Of a DNA stretch of 64,000 nt, positions 22,724 through 32,554 are shown one piece after another (within the stretch, counting starts at the first letter, position 1; every line of letters begins with the position of its first letter). The notes under the pieces are model-generated. The model had not been told where the DNA came from. It was given only the letters and a program-made list of their open reading frames with translations, and ran no database searches. Both the position numbers and the translations under genes were made by a program. This DNA comes from Cyanophora paradoxa (taxonomy: Eukaryota; Glaucocystophyceae; Cyanophorales; Cyanophoraceae). Where the stretch lies: assembly GCA_004431415.1 (NCBI GenBank), contig QPMI01000170.1:62001-126000 (forward strand). Reading direction: 5' to 3'.

Positions 22724-24257
22724 ATGCAAGCGTTCTCGGTTCATCCAGTCCCTCCGGCGCCTTCGGCGCGGTGCGGCAAGCTCGCTCGAGTGTCGGCCAC
22801 GTGCACGCAGCGCCGCGACGCCGCGCTCTTGCGAACGCGGCGACGGAACAACGAGCATGCGTTGGCATTCCTGGGTCATCGCTGTATGTGGAGCGCGGCA
22901 GCGCGCGCTGCAACCTCTCTGGACGCAAGAAGCAGCTTCGACAAGGCGCAGAGGGCAAGACGCGCACTTTCTGTTTCTGCGCAAGCGGGTTCCAGCTCGG
23001 AGAACCTCAACGAGGCGCTAAAGGTACACGGGGACGCAGCGCGGCGCGCATGCCCCGCATACGCATGCTCGCGTAGACATTTCCTTCGCGCAGGACGTTA
23101 CTGTCTTCAGGGCGAGCGACGGAGCGGAGGTTCCTATCGTCACCCTCTGGGCGGAGAAGCCGACCTGCATTGCCTTCTTCAGGTTCGCTCGAGCTCAAAC
23201 TTGCGCGCGCTCAGCGGCTGGCCTCGGGATTAGGGCTCACAGAGTCAGCGGGCAAGGGCCCCAGCGGCTCGCTGACTCTTAATCTAGCCTACAAGGCTGG
23301 AGCTCGTAGAGGCGCCGAGCATATCGCAGCGCCCCAACCCCATATGTCCTCCCTTTCCGTGCCCCTCCGAGGCTCCAAGTCAGGTCGGCCCTCTTCACGA
23401 TGTGTAACCGCCTCCTCGATGCAGGCATTGGGGTTGCGTACTTTGCAAGCAAGTTCGTACCCGTCCCTCTCCCCCTTCCCCATTCCCACCCCATTCCCAC
23501 CCCGGCCCCCTCCCGCGGGGTTGAAGCCTCGGAGCGGCTGGTGGCCGCCACCCCGGGGCGGACGGGGCCTGATCTCGAGTTTGGAGCAGCAGGCGGAGGC
23601 GCTGTCGGGGGTGGCGGAGGGCCTGCGGGCGTGCGGGGTGGAGCTCGTCGGCGTCGGCAGCGGCACCGTCGAGCAGGCCGCCGCCTGGGCCCAGGAGGTC
23701 CCTTTCGCCGGAGCCGTCCGCACCCCCCCCCCCCCCCTCCCCCCGCCCGCCCGTCCGGCGCCCCTGGCGGCTCCCTCGGGGCGCCCACGCGGGGCCGGGG
23801 TGGGTCGCAGGTGTACACGGACCCCTCCAAGAGCTCCTACGCCGCCCTCGGCCTCGCCGTCCGCCCCCGCGTCCCCGCCCCCGCGCCTTCCCCGCCATCG
23901 CCCCCCCACGCGCTCGCGGCCGCAGAGGGGCCTCCTGACGACGTTCAACCCGGCCTCGCTGGTGAAGACCGTGCAGGCCTTCCAGGCGGGGTACACGCAG
24001 AACTGGGCCATCTCGAGCGAGGCGAGCGGCGGGCGGCGGCGGGCGCGCGGTGCGGGCGGGGCGGGGGCTGAGGGGGCCGGGGCGGGGCGGGGGGGCAGGT
24101 GGACGGGTTCCAGCAGGGCGGCCTCTTCGTGGTGGACACCGACGGGAGCCTCCTCTTCGCCCACAGGGAGGCCCGCGCCGGCGACCACCCCGACCCCCGC
24201 GCCCTCCTCGCCGCCTGCCCCCGCCCACCCCCCGCATCCCTCCCTGTTGACCACTGA
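22724..24257 (+). CDS. PRXL2/AhpC-TSA_2 thioredoxin-fold protein, intact copy
   Basis: The leader MQAFSVHPVPPAPSARCGKL has an early Phe and basic/Ser character, suggesting plastid import. The catalytic exons join as DVTVFRASDGAEVPI, then KPTCIAFFR with HWGCVLCKQ, a CxxC site in the position expected for PF13911 proteins. QAEALSGVAEGLRACGVEL and VYTDPSKSSYAALGL follow, then FNPASLVKTVQAFQAG and FQQGGLFVVDTDGSLLFAH. Stop TGA at 24255-24257. The intron at 24022-24098 appears to use a GC donor (GAG|GCGAGC). Family members are redox proteins, and some reduce lipid peroxides. The 5' half lies in unit B and the 3' half is unique, so this is the only complete copy. Confidence 0.8.
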
Positions 24258-25105
24258 TGACGGATATTGCGCCAATTGCAGTGATGCTCGTTCCGATGAT
24301 CCGATCCGATGATCCGATCCGATGTTCCGATCCGATCATCTGATCCGATGATCATGATCCGATGATCTGAAGTGACTGGTTACAATTGGGTAACTAGGCA
24401 TTGATGCCAGCTTCAAGATATTCGCATGCACGTCGGTTTGGCTACGTATTCATGATCAGGCTTGGAATCGGGTCTCAGTCTCCCTAAATCACTGAGTCAC
24501 TGAGGTGCTGGATGTCTGCAGCTGCCAGCCTGATATCGATCATGGCCATGCATTTGGCCAAGGGCAGCCGCTGAGCCTGCAGGCTGCTGCAGTACTAGTG
24601 CATATGCATTGAGGGCCACACTGTGACAGGCCGCGCTGCGGCGGGGCTAAGTCGCATCTCCGAGTCCGACGGTCGGGCCGGGGGTCACACCGGGTTCCGA
24701 AGTTCTCGACTCTTGATGCGCATGCCATGATGAGCCTCGGAGGAATCCGGGGAAACCCGGCCAGGTTCCACTAGCCAGTGGCTTCCGAAGTTCAAGGCTT
24801 CATGATCCGATGATCATCGGATCATGATCACTGAGTCAGCTGCCGCGGTGCAGCTGCAGCCTGGCAGGACTCCTGATCATGAGACAAGCCCTTAGATCAC
24901 TGAGTCAAGCTGGCCATGCCATGATGTCCCCTCAGGGCCCCTCGCGGGTTCCCTCCGTCCCCGCAGAGTCCCCCCGAGCTCGCTCATCATTAGCGTGGGT
25001 TGACCAGGCGACCTCCACACAAACCTAGGCTAGAAGCGGTCGGTGAACCTGGGGCGGGGACCGGGGCCGAGAGCCGATCGACAGGACCGGGGCCCCTCCG
25101 CCGCG
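24258..25105. other. Intergenic, GATC-rich and palindrome-rich
   Basis: No gene seen. Holds a GATGATCC/GATCC microsatellite (24286-24370), several ACTGAGTCA heptamer-like sites, and X-rc(X)-X nonamers at 24516-24524 (CTG CAG CTG), 24532-24540 (GAT ATC GAT) and 24851-24859 (CAG CTG CAG). Confidence 0.6.
24286..24370. repeat. GATGATCCGATCC microsatellite
   Basis: Imperfect tandem array of GATCC and GATGATCC units with one GATGTTCC variant, ending in GATCATGATCC. AT content is higher than in neighbouring genes. Confidence 0.8.
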
Positions 25106-26979
25106 TCACTGTGCCGGGGCCTCGGGCGGCGCCTGCGGGTCGCACCTGCCCGGGGAGGCGGCTCGCGGCGGCCCGCGCACGAGGAGGAGCGGGGGCGGGG
25201 CGGGGCGGGACGGACTTGAGGCGGATGCGGGGGCCGAAGGGCTTGAGGGGGCGGTGGCGGCGCGAGAAGAGGAGCGGGGCGCGCGCCGCCACCTCCGCCT
25301 CCGTCAGCTCCCTGCCCGCCCCCGCCCTCGCCGTCGGCGGCCAGCGCCCCGCGCGCGCCCGGGCCCCTGCGGGGGCGGGGGCGGGGGCGCTGAGGGATCG
25401 GACCGGAAGGGGGTGCGCTCGTTGACGAGGAAGCGGTGGGAGTGGTCGACGGGGAGGCCCGCCTCCCGCGCCGCGATCGTCACGCACGCCTGCCCCGCCC
25501 CGCCCTCAGCCCCCCGCCCCCCCGCCCGCGCGCCCCGCCGGGGCAGGCAGGCCACCTGGTCGTACTGCCGGTCACCGTCCTTCCCGCGACGGGCGTGAGA
25601 GGGGGCGGGCCGGGGGGGGCGGGGGGGGGGGGGAGTGGGGCGGGGGGCGCGGGGCACCCAGAGGGCCCAGCCGGCGCGAACGGCGAGGCGGCGGAGGGGC
25701 GCGGAGAGGCCCCAGAGGACGCGCAGGGGCCCGCGGGGGCGCAGCGCGGGGGCCGGCCCCTCGATGCACGCCGCCTCCCGCGCGCACGCCGCGCAGCGCG
25801 CCAGCACAGACTCTGCCGCCGCGCTCCCCGCCTGTCGCACCCTGAGCAGGCGGGCCAAGGAGGGGCGGGGCGGGCGGCGGGCGGCGCCTTGAAGCCGAGG
25901 AGGCCGCCGGCGACCATCGTGCCGCGCAGTTGCGGCCACGCAGCCCGATCCACCCCCAGCGCCTCGAACATGCCTGCCGCCGCCTTAGGCGAGGGGGCAG
26001 ACGCGGGTTCGGGGGCGGGCGGGCCCGGGTGCGTCTGCCAGGCGGGGCTGTCGATGCCGACGAGCAGGTGGCCCCGCCGCCACAGGTCGGCCGCCACCTG
26101 CCCGACGCCCGCGCTGAGCCGGAGGCGGGGCGGGGCGGGGCGGGGCGGGCGGCGGGGCCGGCAGCGCGCCTCGGAGAGCGGCCCCCGCGCCTCCTGCCCC
26201 GCGTCCTGCACGCACTCAGCCGCCGCGCCCGGAGCTCCCGCGCCTGCTCCCGCCTCCCCCTTCGCACCTGGAAGAGGACGGCGCCGCCGTAGCGCCGCAG
26301 GGCCTCCTCGATCGCGGCGAGCTTCCAGGCGAAGTTGCCGAGGCGGCGGAAGTGGGGCGCGCGCGACTCGAAGTCGAAGGGGAGGAGCTCGGCGACGCCG
26401 GCCCAGCAGCGCGCCGCCGCCGCCTGCTCCGGGGCCAGCCCCAGGTCGTACACCACCACCTGCCGCCCCCCGCCGTCGCCGCCTTCCCGGGGCCCCCGGG
26501 CCGGAGCCGTGCGGCGGGCGGGCGAGGGGGCAACGCGCCTTCAGCTCCGGCGCCCAGTGCTGCATGCTCGCCACGAAGTTCTGCAGCGCCGCGAAGAACT
26601 CTGCGCTCGCCGCCGTGACCACGGTGACTGAGGGGACGTCCTCGGACGCGTGGTAGACGAAGGAGCGGCGGGGGCGCGGGTTCGAGAGGTAGGCGTCCGG
26701 GTCGATCTTGTTGAGGCGCTCCATCTTCATCGCCGACGCCACCAGGATGGAGAGGAGCAGGCAAAACGCAAACTGGGCCCAGGGAGCGGTGAGCACTTGT
26801 ATCCGCCGAGCGCGCAGCTTGAGCAGCGAGGGACGCAGGCGCAGAGCTCGGGCGGCAAGCTCGAGCAGGCGCGAGCCCTTCGACGCCGCGCGATGCCAGA
26901 GCGGCAGCTCTTGCGTTTGAAAAGCCTGCAAAGAAGATGGGACGCGCTGCATTCTGTGCAGGTGCCTGAGCATCCTCAT
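25106..26979 (-). CDS. Type II membrane glycosyltransferase-like protein (DUF1647-like)
   Basis: The ATG at 26977-26979 (MRMLRHLHRMQ) precedes a basic cytosolic tail and one transmembrane helix (FAFCLLLSILVASAM), the layout of Golgi enzymes. The lumenal part reads VTVVTAASAEFFAALQNFV, then VVVYDLGLAPEQ, LPFDFES, HFRRLGNFAWKLAAIEEAL, GHLLVGIDSPAWQTH, GTMVAGGLLGFK, RCAACAREAACIEGP, QYDQVAC and SHRFLVNERTP. The 'vvYDLGLs' motif, the 'pFdF..hP.h......fAWK...i..al' block and a late 'YDQ' match DUF1647/related hexosyltransferase-like families. Introns are short and C-rich on the sense strand. The C-terminal exon after a predicted intron near 25215 ends in TGA at 25106-25108. Donor and acceptor sugars are unknown. 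Confidence 0.65.
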
Positions 26980-27115
26980 GGAGTCATCCGGAGTGATTTT
27001 GGTTTTCGCAGACGATCTGTGCAAGTTGGTCGGCTCTTGCACACGCGATAGTGCACACGTACTCACCGTGGCGGATCCGCACGGGGACGCGCGCTGGCTT
27101 AGAGACCTAGATAAT

Positions 27116-27156
27116 TGTTGCCACTCCGATATATCCTCTACCCCAGGATATACTAG
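27116..27156. repeat. 41-bp repeat, inverted partner at 29429-29469
   Basis: The sequence TGTTGCCACTCCGATATATC and the following CTCTACCCCAGGATATACTAG recur in reverse complement at 29429-29469. The two copies bracket the intact gene at 27450-28871 and the MITE. It is probably the fragment of a dispersed element. Confidence 0.85.
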
Positions 27157-27449
27157 ATGGTCTATACTACCCCCAGGAACAGGCACCAACACACGGGACA
27201 AAAACGGGTCCAGCGAGGCACAGGGAGCAGATATACGGGCCAGATCTAGACCAGTTCGAGGTCAATGCTTGCATTATGCCCGACATTCCGTACTGCAAGA
27301 GCGAGGCCGGGCGCGAGCGCGGTCGCGTAGGAGGACGCCGCGCGCGCTAGCCAATCGCATTGGAGAGTGCGTTAACTTACCCTGAGAAAGTCTTTCAGTG
27401 TACCCTATCCAGCGCGGGAAATTCCCGCAGGCCGGGAACGCCCGCGCCG

Positions 27450-28519
27450 ATGCTACCGCAAGGACGCCCGCGCGGTTCCGCGCCGCCAAGCGGCATCGTC
27501 ATAGGAGCGGACATCGAGCCGGCGACGGGGCCGTGCGACTCGCCTAGCTGCGGTGGCTCCCGCAAGCTGTACGGAGGCAAGTGCCTGCACTGCGGCCAGC
27601 ACTTCTGCACGAGGGACGCGCTTTACAGTCATGTGCCAGGATGTCGCGCCCCCGCGCCTGCAGCCAGCATAGGGCGCCCTGTAGGAACCCGCAGCTCGAC
27701 CAGTGGCGCCCACGCGTTCAGCGAGCGGCCTGAGTGCGGGGACTGTCAGCAGAAGAGCAAAGCCACCGGCAGCAAAGACGTGTGGGGCTGTGACCTCTGC
27801 GCTGCCCACTTCGTGCGCTTCGGCCCGGCGAAGGTGGTGGCACACCGGTACCACGCAACTGCATCCTTTGAAAAGGGTACCTCGTTCTCCTTCTTCTTCC
27901 CGTCTTACGTGGTACGCGGTCATCCCTGGCCGCAGCCAAGTTTACCAGCTCGACTACCAGGCCGGCGACAAGCTTCAGCTCGTCTACACTACCTTTGAGT
28001 CGGACCTTAAGGGTTCGTGGGTCTCTCCGTGCTCTGCCTCAGTCTGCCCTTGCTGAGCTCTCCCCCAGATGGCCACGTCCACTTCATCCCCCAGCAGTAC
28101 ACTCGGGAGTACGTGATCACGGCCAAGGACGAGAAGACCCAGGCGCTTGACGCCCTCTACGACGCATTCCGGTGGGCACTTTCCACCCCTCTCCCGCGTC
28201 TGTTTGCTTTCGTGTGCCCACCGCCGTCCCTGCAGGAACGGCACGGCCACTCTGCAGTCCGGCCCCAAGTCCTGCCTGGTGATGCCGGCCCCGCCTGCCC
28301 CGATTGCGGCCCTGCCTGCGCCACAGCTGCCCGAGGACGACGACGAGTGCATCCCTCTTTCTTGCTCCCGGATGCTCCATCGCTCCTCAATCCCAGCCCG
28401 CAGGGATACGCCAAAGCACCGCTCGGGTGGCCGCAAGGCCACCGTGATCTCCTCGGACGAGTCCGACAACGCCTCCGCCACCGGGTCTGCCGCCCCTCCG
28501 TCTCCTTCCCCGCCCCACC

Positions 28520-28551
<32 letters not shown>

Positions 28552-28871
28552 TTCCCCCACCCCTCCTCCCTCTCCTTACCCGCTCTGCCCTCAGGGACGA
28601 CCCCATCGAGGTCTCCTCGGACGAGGAGGGGGCAGCGCCCGAGCTCGACGCCGCCGAGGCGCCGGTCGTGAAGTCGGCCTCCGCCCCAAAGAAGGCCACC
28701 GGCATGAAGGGCCTCATGGCCCTCGCTGCGCCCCGCCTCCTCGGCACCAAGGCCGCGCGCCTCCTGGGCGCCGGCGTCTCCAAGGGCAAGAAGACCAAGA
28801 AGACGGCGGCCCCCAAGGCCGCCAAGTCCAAGGACACCAAGGGCGGAAAGAAGACCAAGGCCGTGCGGTGA
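27450..28871 (+). CDS. Cys-rich, Lys-tailed probable nuclear protein with SUMO-interaction-like motifs
   Basis: First in-frame ATG at 27450 (MLPQGRPRGSAPPSG). Two zinc-binding-like clusters follow: KCLHCGQHFCTRDALYSHV (C2H2-like) and CGDCQQKS with CDLCAAHFVRFG and a following AHRYH. Introns join this to YQLDYQAGDKLQLVYTTFE, then GHVHFIPQQYTREYVITAKD. The next exon contains ATVISSDESDN; after an intron with a very long C run (about 28518-28551) comes DPIEVSSDEEG. Hydrophobic V/I-x-S-S plus acidic residues is the classical SUMO-interacting pattern, seen here twice. The C-terminus is a Lys/Ala-rich histone-H1-like tail ending at 28869-28871. I do not recognise the family. A chromatin role is inference. 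Confidence 0.6.
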
Positions 28872-29043
28872 CAGTGCAGTCCCGCACGGGGCTGCCAAAC
28901 TGCAGCCCCCCCGCCCATTTTGTGCGAGTCTTGTGCGCGCTGTGAATGCCAAGCCACTGCAGTGCAACAGTCCCGTTCACATGATTAAATTCCCTTCCCC
29001 GGACCCAACTGACGCGCGCGGCAAGTCAGTGGCTCTTTATATA

Positions 29044-29403
29044 TCACTGGCTACCGGTCGTGTCCCCGGGGCTGAGGGGCACGACCGAGGGCGGGCGCGC
29101 CGTGTCCCCGGCGTAGGCGATGGCGCGCGGTGGGGGGTGCATGAGGGGGGGCACGGTGGAGTTAGAGCCGAGTCTAGAGGCGATGGTGGGCGTGGCGGAG
29201 CTGGCTGCGTACTGCAGCATCACACGCAGAACGCAGCCAGCTCCGCCACGCCCACCATCGCCTCTAGACTCGGCTCTAACTCCACCGTGCCCCCCCTCAT
29301 GATCATGCACCCCCCACCGCGCGCCATCGCCTACGCCGGGGACACGGCGCGCCCGCCCTCGGTCGTGCCCCTCAGCCCCGGGGACACGACCGGTAGCCAG
29401 TGA
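29044..29403. mobile_element. Fold-back MITE, 360 bp, TATA target duplication
   Basis: The left arm (29044-29210) and right arm (29231-29403) are near-perfect reverse complements separated by a 20-nt spacer. The ends are TCACTGGCTACCGG and its complement, flanked on both sides by TATA (29040-29043 and 29404-29407). The right arm carries 6 extra nt (within TCATGATCATG). No transposase is present. The target duplication fits TA/TATA-preferring superfamilies such as Tc1/mariner, but the assignment is open. Confidence 0.9.
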
Positions 29404-29428
29404 TATACTAGACTCGCCCAAGACCATT

Positions 29429-29469
29429 CTAGTATATCCTGGGGTAGAGGATATATCGGAGTGGCAACA
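29429..29469. repeat. 41-bp repeat, inverted partner of 27116-27156
   Basis: Reads CTAGTATATCCTGGGGTAGA then GGATATATCGGAGTGGCAAC, the reverse complement of the upstream copy. It begins 22 bp after the MITE target duplication. Confidence 0.85.
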
Positions 29470-29680
29470 TAGATGCTTGCCGCTTGCCCGGGGTACTTCG
29501 TCGAAGTTGGCGGGCTTCGCCTCAGAGCTTAATTCGTAGCCCAGCTTCGTAAGGCTCCGCAGCGATGATGCCAGCATTTTCAGTGGCTCCATTTGCGCCC
29601 GCAGGTCCGTGCAGCGTTAGGGCTTAAAGCGCATTTCACGGCCAGCCGGCTAGCTAGGGCGACGTAGGTCCAGCCTAGAG

Positions 29681-31152
29681 ATGATTGCCGTGCTATCGTG
29701 CGCTCTGCAACAACGTTTGCGCGCTGCAGGGCAGGCATTCGGCGCGTTTCGCTCGCCCATGACCGGTATGCAACGCGCCCCCGCAAGACGGTGCGCGCTT
29801 TTGCGAGCGGCTTGCAGGCCCGCGATCGGTTGGCCAGTCGTCCTTCCGCGGCCGGCGCGTGGCGGCGGCGGCGGCGGTGGCGGCGCGCCAGCCAGCGGCA
29901 TGCGCAGCGCCGCGGTTTGGGGCGGCGGAGGCGATGCTGCGCGACAAAACGGTGGTGATTACGGGGTGCTCGAAGGGCATCGGGGCGGAGTTCGTGCGGC
30001 AGCTCTTCGAGCACCGCGTGGCGCGCGTGGTCGGCCTGGTGCGCGACCCGTCGGCGGCCGGCGTGAAGCGGCTCGAGGCGGACTTCGGCGACAAGTTCGA
30101 GGCCGTGCGCGCGGACGTCGGCAGCGAGGACTCGATCAAGGTGCCGGAGCCCCCGCCCGCAGCCGCGGCGGCGGCGGCCGAGCTCGCGCAGGCGGCGGCG
30201 GCGGAGGTGCTGCGGAAGACGGACCGCGTCGACATCCTCATCAACTGCGCCGGCGTCTGGTCCCGCGCGGGGTTCGACACCGTGCGCCCCTCTCGCCCTC
30301 GCGCGCGCCCCGCGCCGGGCGCCGACGCGGCGTCTCCGGCAGGTGACGTCGGAGCACATGGCGCGCGGGGGCGGGGGGCGGGGGGCGGGGGCGGGCTCTA
30401 AGGGGAGCGCCAGGTGGAGCTCTTCCGGGTGAACGCGCTGGGCCCGATGCTCGTCGCCCGCGAGCTCCTCCCCGCCATCCGCGCCGCCGCCCGCGTCCGC
30501 CCCTCCCCCCGGCCCCGCCCCCCGCCCCCTCATCCGCCCCCAAGGCCGGCGACCACGGCGACGTCCACGCCGGCCTCATACTCAACCTCACTTCGTGCCC
30601 GCCCGCCCGCCCTCCGCCGCGCGGGGCCGCGTCGCTGACCCCGCGGCGGGCCAGGAAAATGGGCTCCACCGAGGATAATTCCTCCGGGAATTCGTACGCC
30701 TACCGCGCCTCCAAGGTGCCTCGCCCCGCCCGGCCGCCCCCGCCGCTGCCGCCGGCACGGGGGAGCGGGGCCGGGGCGGCTGAGCGGGGCGGGGGGCGGT
30801 GCAGTGCGCGCTGAACATCATCAACAAGTCGCTGTCGATCGACTTCGCGCCGGAGGGGATCACCTCCGTCCTCCTCCACCCGGGCTACGTCCGCACAGAC
30901 ATGGCCCGCCCGCCCCTCCCGCCCGGCCCCCGACCCCTCGCGGACCCCCGCCTGAGACACCCCGGGGCGCGCAGACGAGCGGGCAGGGCCTAATCAACCC
31001 CGACGAGTCGGTCCGCGGCCTAATCGGCGTCATCGAGGGCCTCGGTGCCGCGCTTCCCCCCCCTCCTGCCCGCACCGGTGCCCATGCCGGCGGCAGAGTA
31101 CGCGGACAATGGCTGCTGGTTCGACTTCAAGGGCGTCGAGATCCCCTGGTAG
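29681..31152 (+). CDS. Short-chain dehydrogenase/reductase (classical SDR)
   Basis: The reading frame of the catalytic domain has no ATG upstream of the Rossmann motif. Joining an exon starting at ATG 29681 (MIAVLSCALQQRLRAAG) through a GT-AG intron restores the phase and gives a leader of about 80 residues, likely an organelle presequence. The SDR core then reads LRDKTVVITGCSKGIGAEFV (TGxxxGxG), DRVDILINCAGVWSRA (NAG motif as NCAG), ELFRVNALGPMLVARELLP and a YxxxK active site in SYAYRASK. LHPGYVRTDM, the usual 'PG.v.T' loop, follows the active site. The end is NGCWFDFKGVEIPW and TAG at 31150-31152. C-factor-like SDRs are the closest resemblance; the substrate is unknown. Introns are strongly C-rich. 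Confidence 0.85.
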
Positions 31153-31591
31153 GGACTCGTCAGCTCGGCTCTAGCGCTAGCGCTAGCGCTGGCGGCGCCG
31201 GCGTCAAACTTGTTCCCTCAATGAATATATTCATGCCGCACGCTGGGCGCGCGCGGGGCTAAGCATGACTCGCGCGCGGAAGCTTAATTTATAAGGGTCT
31301 AGCTATAGATATCGATCTAGATTTGCGCGCGGGGCCCGGAGCCGCAGCCGCACCACGCAGATTCGTGCAGCACGGAAGGACGCAATCCAAAAGCGCACAG
31401 CGACGCTGGCGCTGCGTCCTGGACTCCTGGCTCCTCTCGAGCCAGAAGTAGACGGAGGGGGGGCAGCGCTAGGGGTCCAGCTGCAGCGCTAGAATGGCTC
31501 CAGCGCTAGCGCGCGTTGCAATTGGCGGCGCTGGCGTCGAATCGCGAACCTGTTCCCTTCGCAGCAGGTCCCCAGGAGCCCTCCAATAATG

Positions 31592-32009
31592 TGCATTTCA
31601 GACACGACCAACGACATCTGGACTAGCCCTAGTAGCTGTTTGGCTAGCAGTGGGCCGCCGGTCGAATCGTAAGGGCTCAGACAGATAGGCAAGCGACGTC
31701 GAAAATCGAAATCGAATACCGAAGCTCGAGATCGAAACCTAGGTCTACTTACCCTACGGGCTTAAGATCGAAAGATCAAAGGTGCGGGCCGTGCCCGGAG
31801 GCTCGCCCGTTCCCGCCACGGACTGGCCCTAAGGGAGAGGAATGCTGCCCGGCGGCCCGAGGGGGCCGGAACCCCAACGAGCCCCGGACCGGGAGACCGG
31901 TACCGGGCCTCCCCCGCTCCCGAAGGTGCGTAAGCTAAAGGTGGAGCCGCATCGCGCCGCGTCGGATCGAAGCTGGGGTACTGGGGCCATCGCAATCCGT
32001 GCGGATCGC
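31592..32009. repeat. Dispersed repeat B, copy 1
   Basis: About 418 bp shared with 55738-56171. Landmarks are TTTCAGACACGACCA, TGGGCCGCCGGTCGAATCG, GTCTACTTACCCTACGGGC and GGAGCCGCATCGCGCCGCG. Compared with copy 2 it lacks four separate 6-bp insertions and carries an extra 8 bp near 31850. No ORF or terminal repeats recognised. Confidence 0.9.
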
Positions 32010-32198
32010 ACCGTGTTCATTCCTGGTCGTTCGCGGGAGGCTGGCCGTGCGGGGCGTGAGCGGGGTGAAAGGCGCAGTGCGCGGGGAGGCTCACTGTAGC
32101 GCTGTTTTCCGGCGTGGTCGGCGTAGCCGGCTCGCGCAGGGCCCTGCAGCTGTCCGTTCTACGGCCGTGAAGGGGTACTGCAATCGTGAATCGTCCAA

Positions 32199-32442
32199 AC
32201 TTTCGTCCAACTTTCGTCCAACTTTCGTCCAACTTTCGTCCAACTTTCGTCCAACTTTCGTCCAACTTAAGCTTCCGTCCAAGTACTAGTGCCAGTCGAC
32301 GTCGTAATCCGATGATCAAACCTCAACTTTCGTCCAACTTAAGCTTCCGTCCAAGTACTAGTGCCAGTCGACGTCGTAATCCGATGATCAAACCTCAACT
32401 TTCGTCCAACTTTCGTCCAACTTTCATTCAACTTTCGTCCAA
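32199..32442. repeat. AACTTTCGTCC minisatellite with embedded 71-bp tandem repeat
   Basis: An 11-bp unit (AACTTTCGTCC) is repeated about six times, then a longer unit carrying CTTAAGCTT, AGTACTAGT and GTCGACGTC is present twice (period 71 bp), then three more 11-bp units. Within the longer unit each of these three nonamers has the form X-rc(X)-X. Confidence 0.9.
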
Positions 32443-32554
32443 TCAATAAAGCAATAATGTGCAATAAAGCCGCAGTCGACGAGTGAACTTCACAGACTTT
32501 GCGCCACGCAGCAGACGCCCGTACCAGGCCGCCTCGATCTTGCAGACCTAGAGG

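Larger units (their letters stand above)
20746..23617. repeat. Tandem segmental duplication, unit B
   Basis: Second copy of the 2.87 kb unit, offset 2874 bp at the start and 2872 bp at the end because of two 1-bp deletions in C runs. Right breakpoint follows GCTGTCGGGGGTGGC, after which the intact PRXL2-like gene continues into unique sequence. Confidence 0.95.
31153..32554. other. Repeat-rich intergenic region
   Basis: No gene seen. Contains an (AGCGCT)3 array (31173-31190), further AGC/GCT and CAG/CTG nonamers (31478-31486, 31502-31510), a GATATCGAT site (31308-31316), dispersed repeat B copy 1 and a minisatellite just upstream of the carbonic anhydrase gene. Confidence 0.7.

Noticed and set aside
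24010-24370. Hi-C or restriction-ligation chimera as the cause of the many palindromic sites
   Set aside because: Fill-in ligation gives 4-nt duplications of one enzyme site; here the inserted units are 6 nt with many different sequences.
29044-29403. Large hairpin as a CRISPR-like or terminator structure
   Set aside because: A single 170-nt-arm palindrome with a target duplication in a eukaryotic intron-rich context is a MITE, not a spacer-repeat array.
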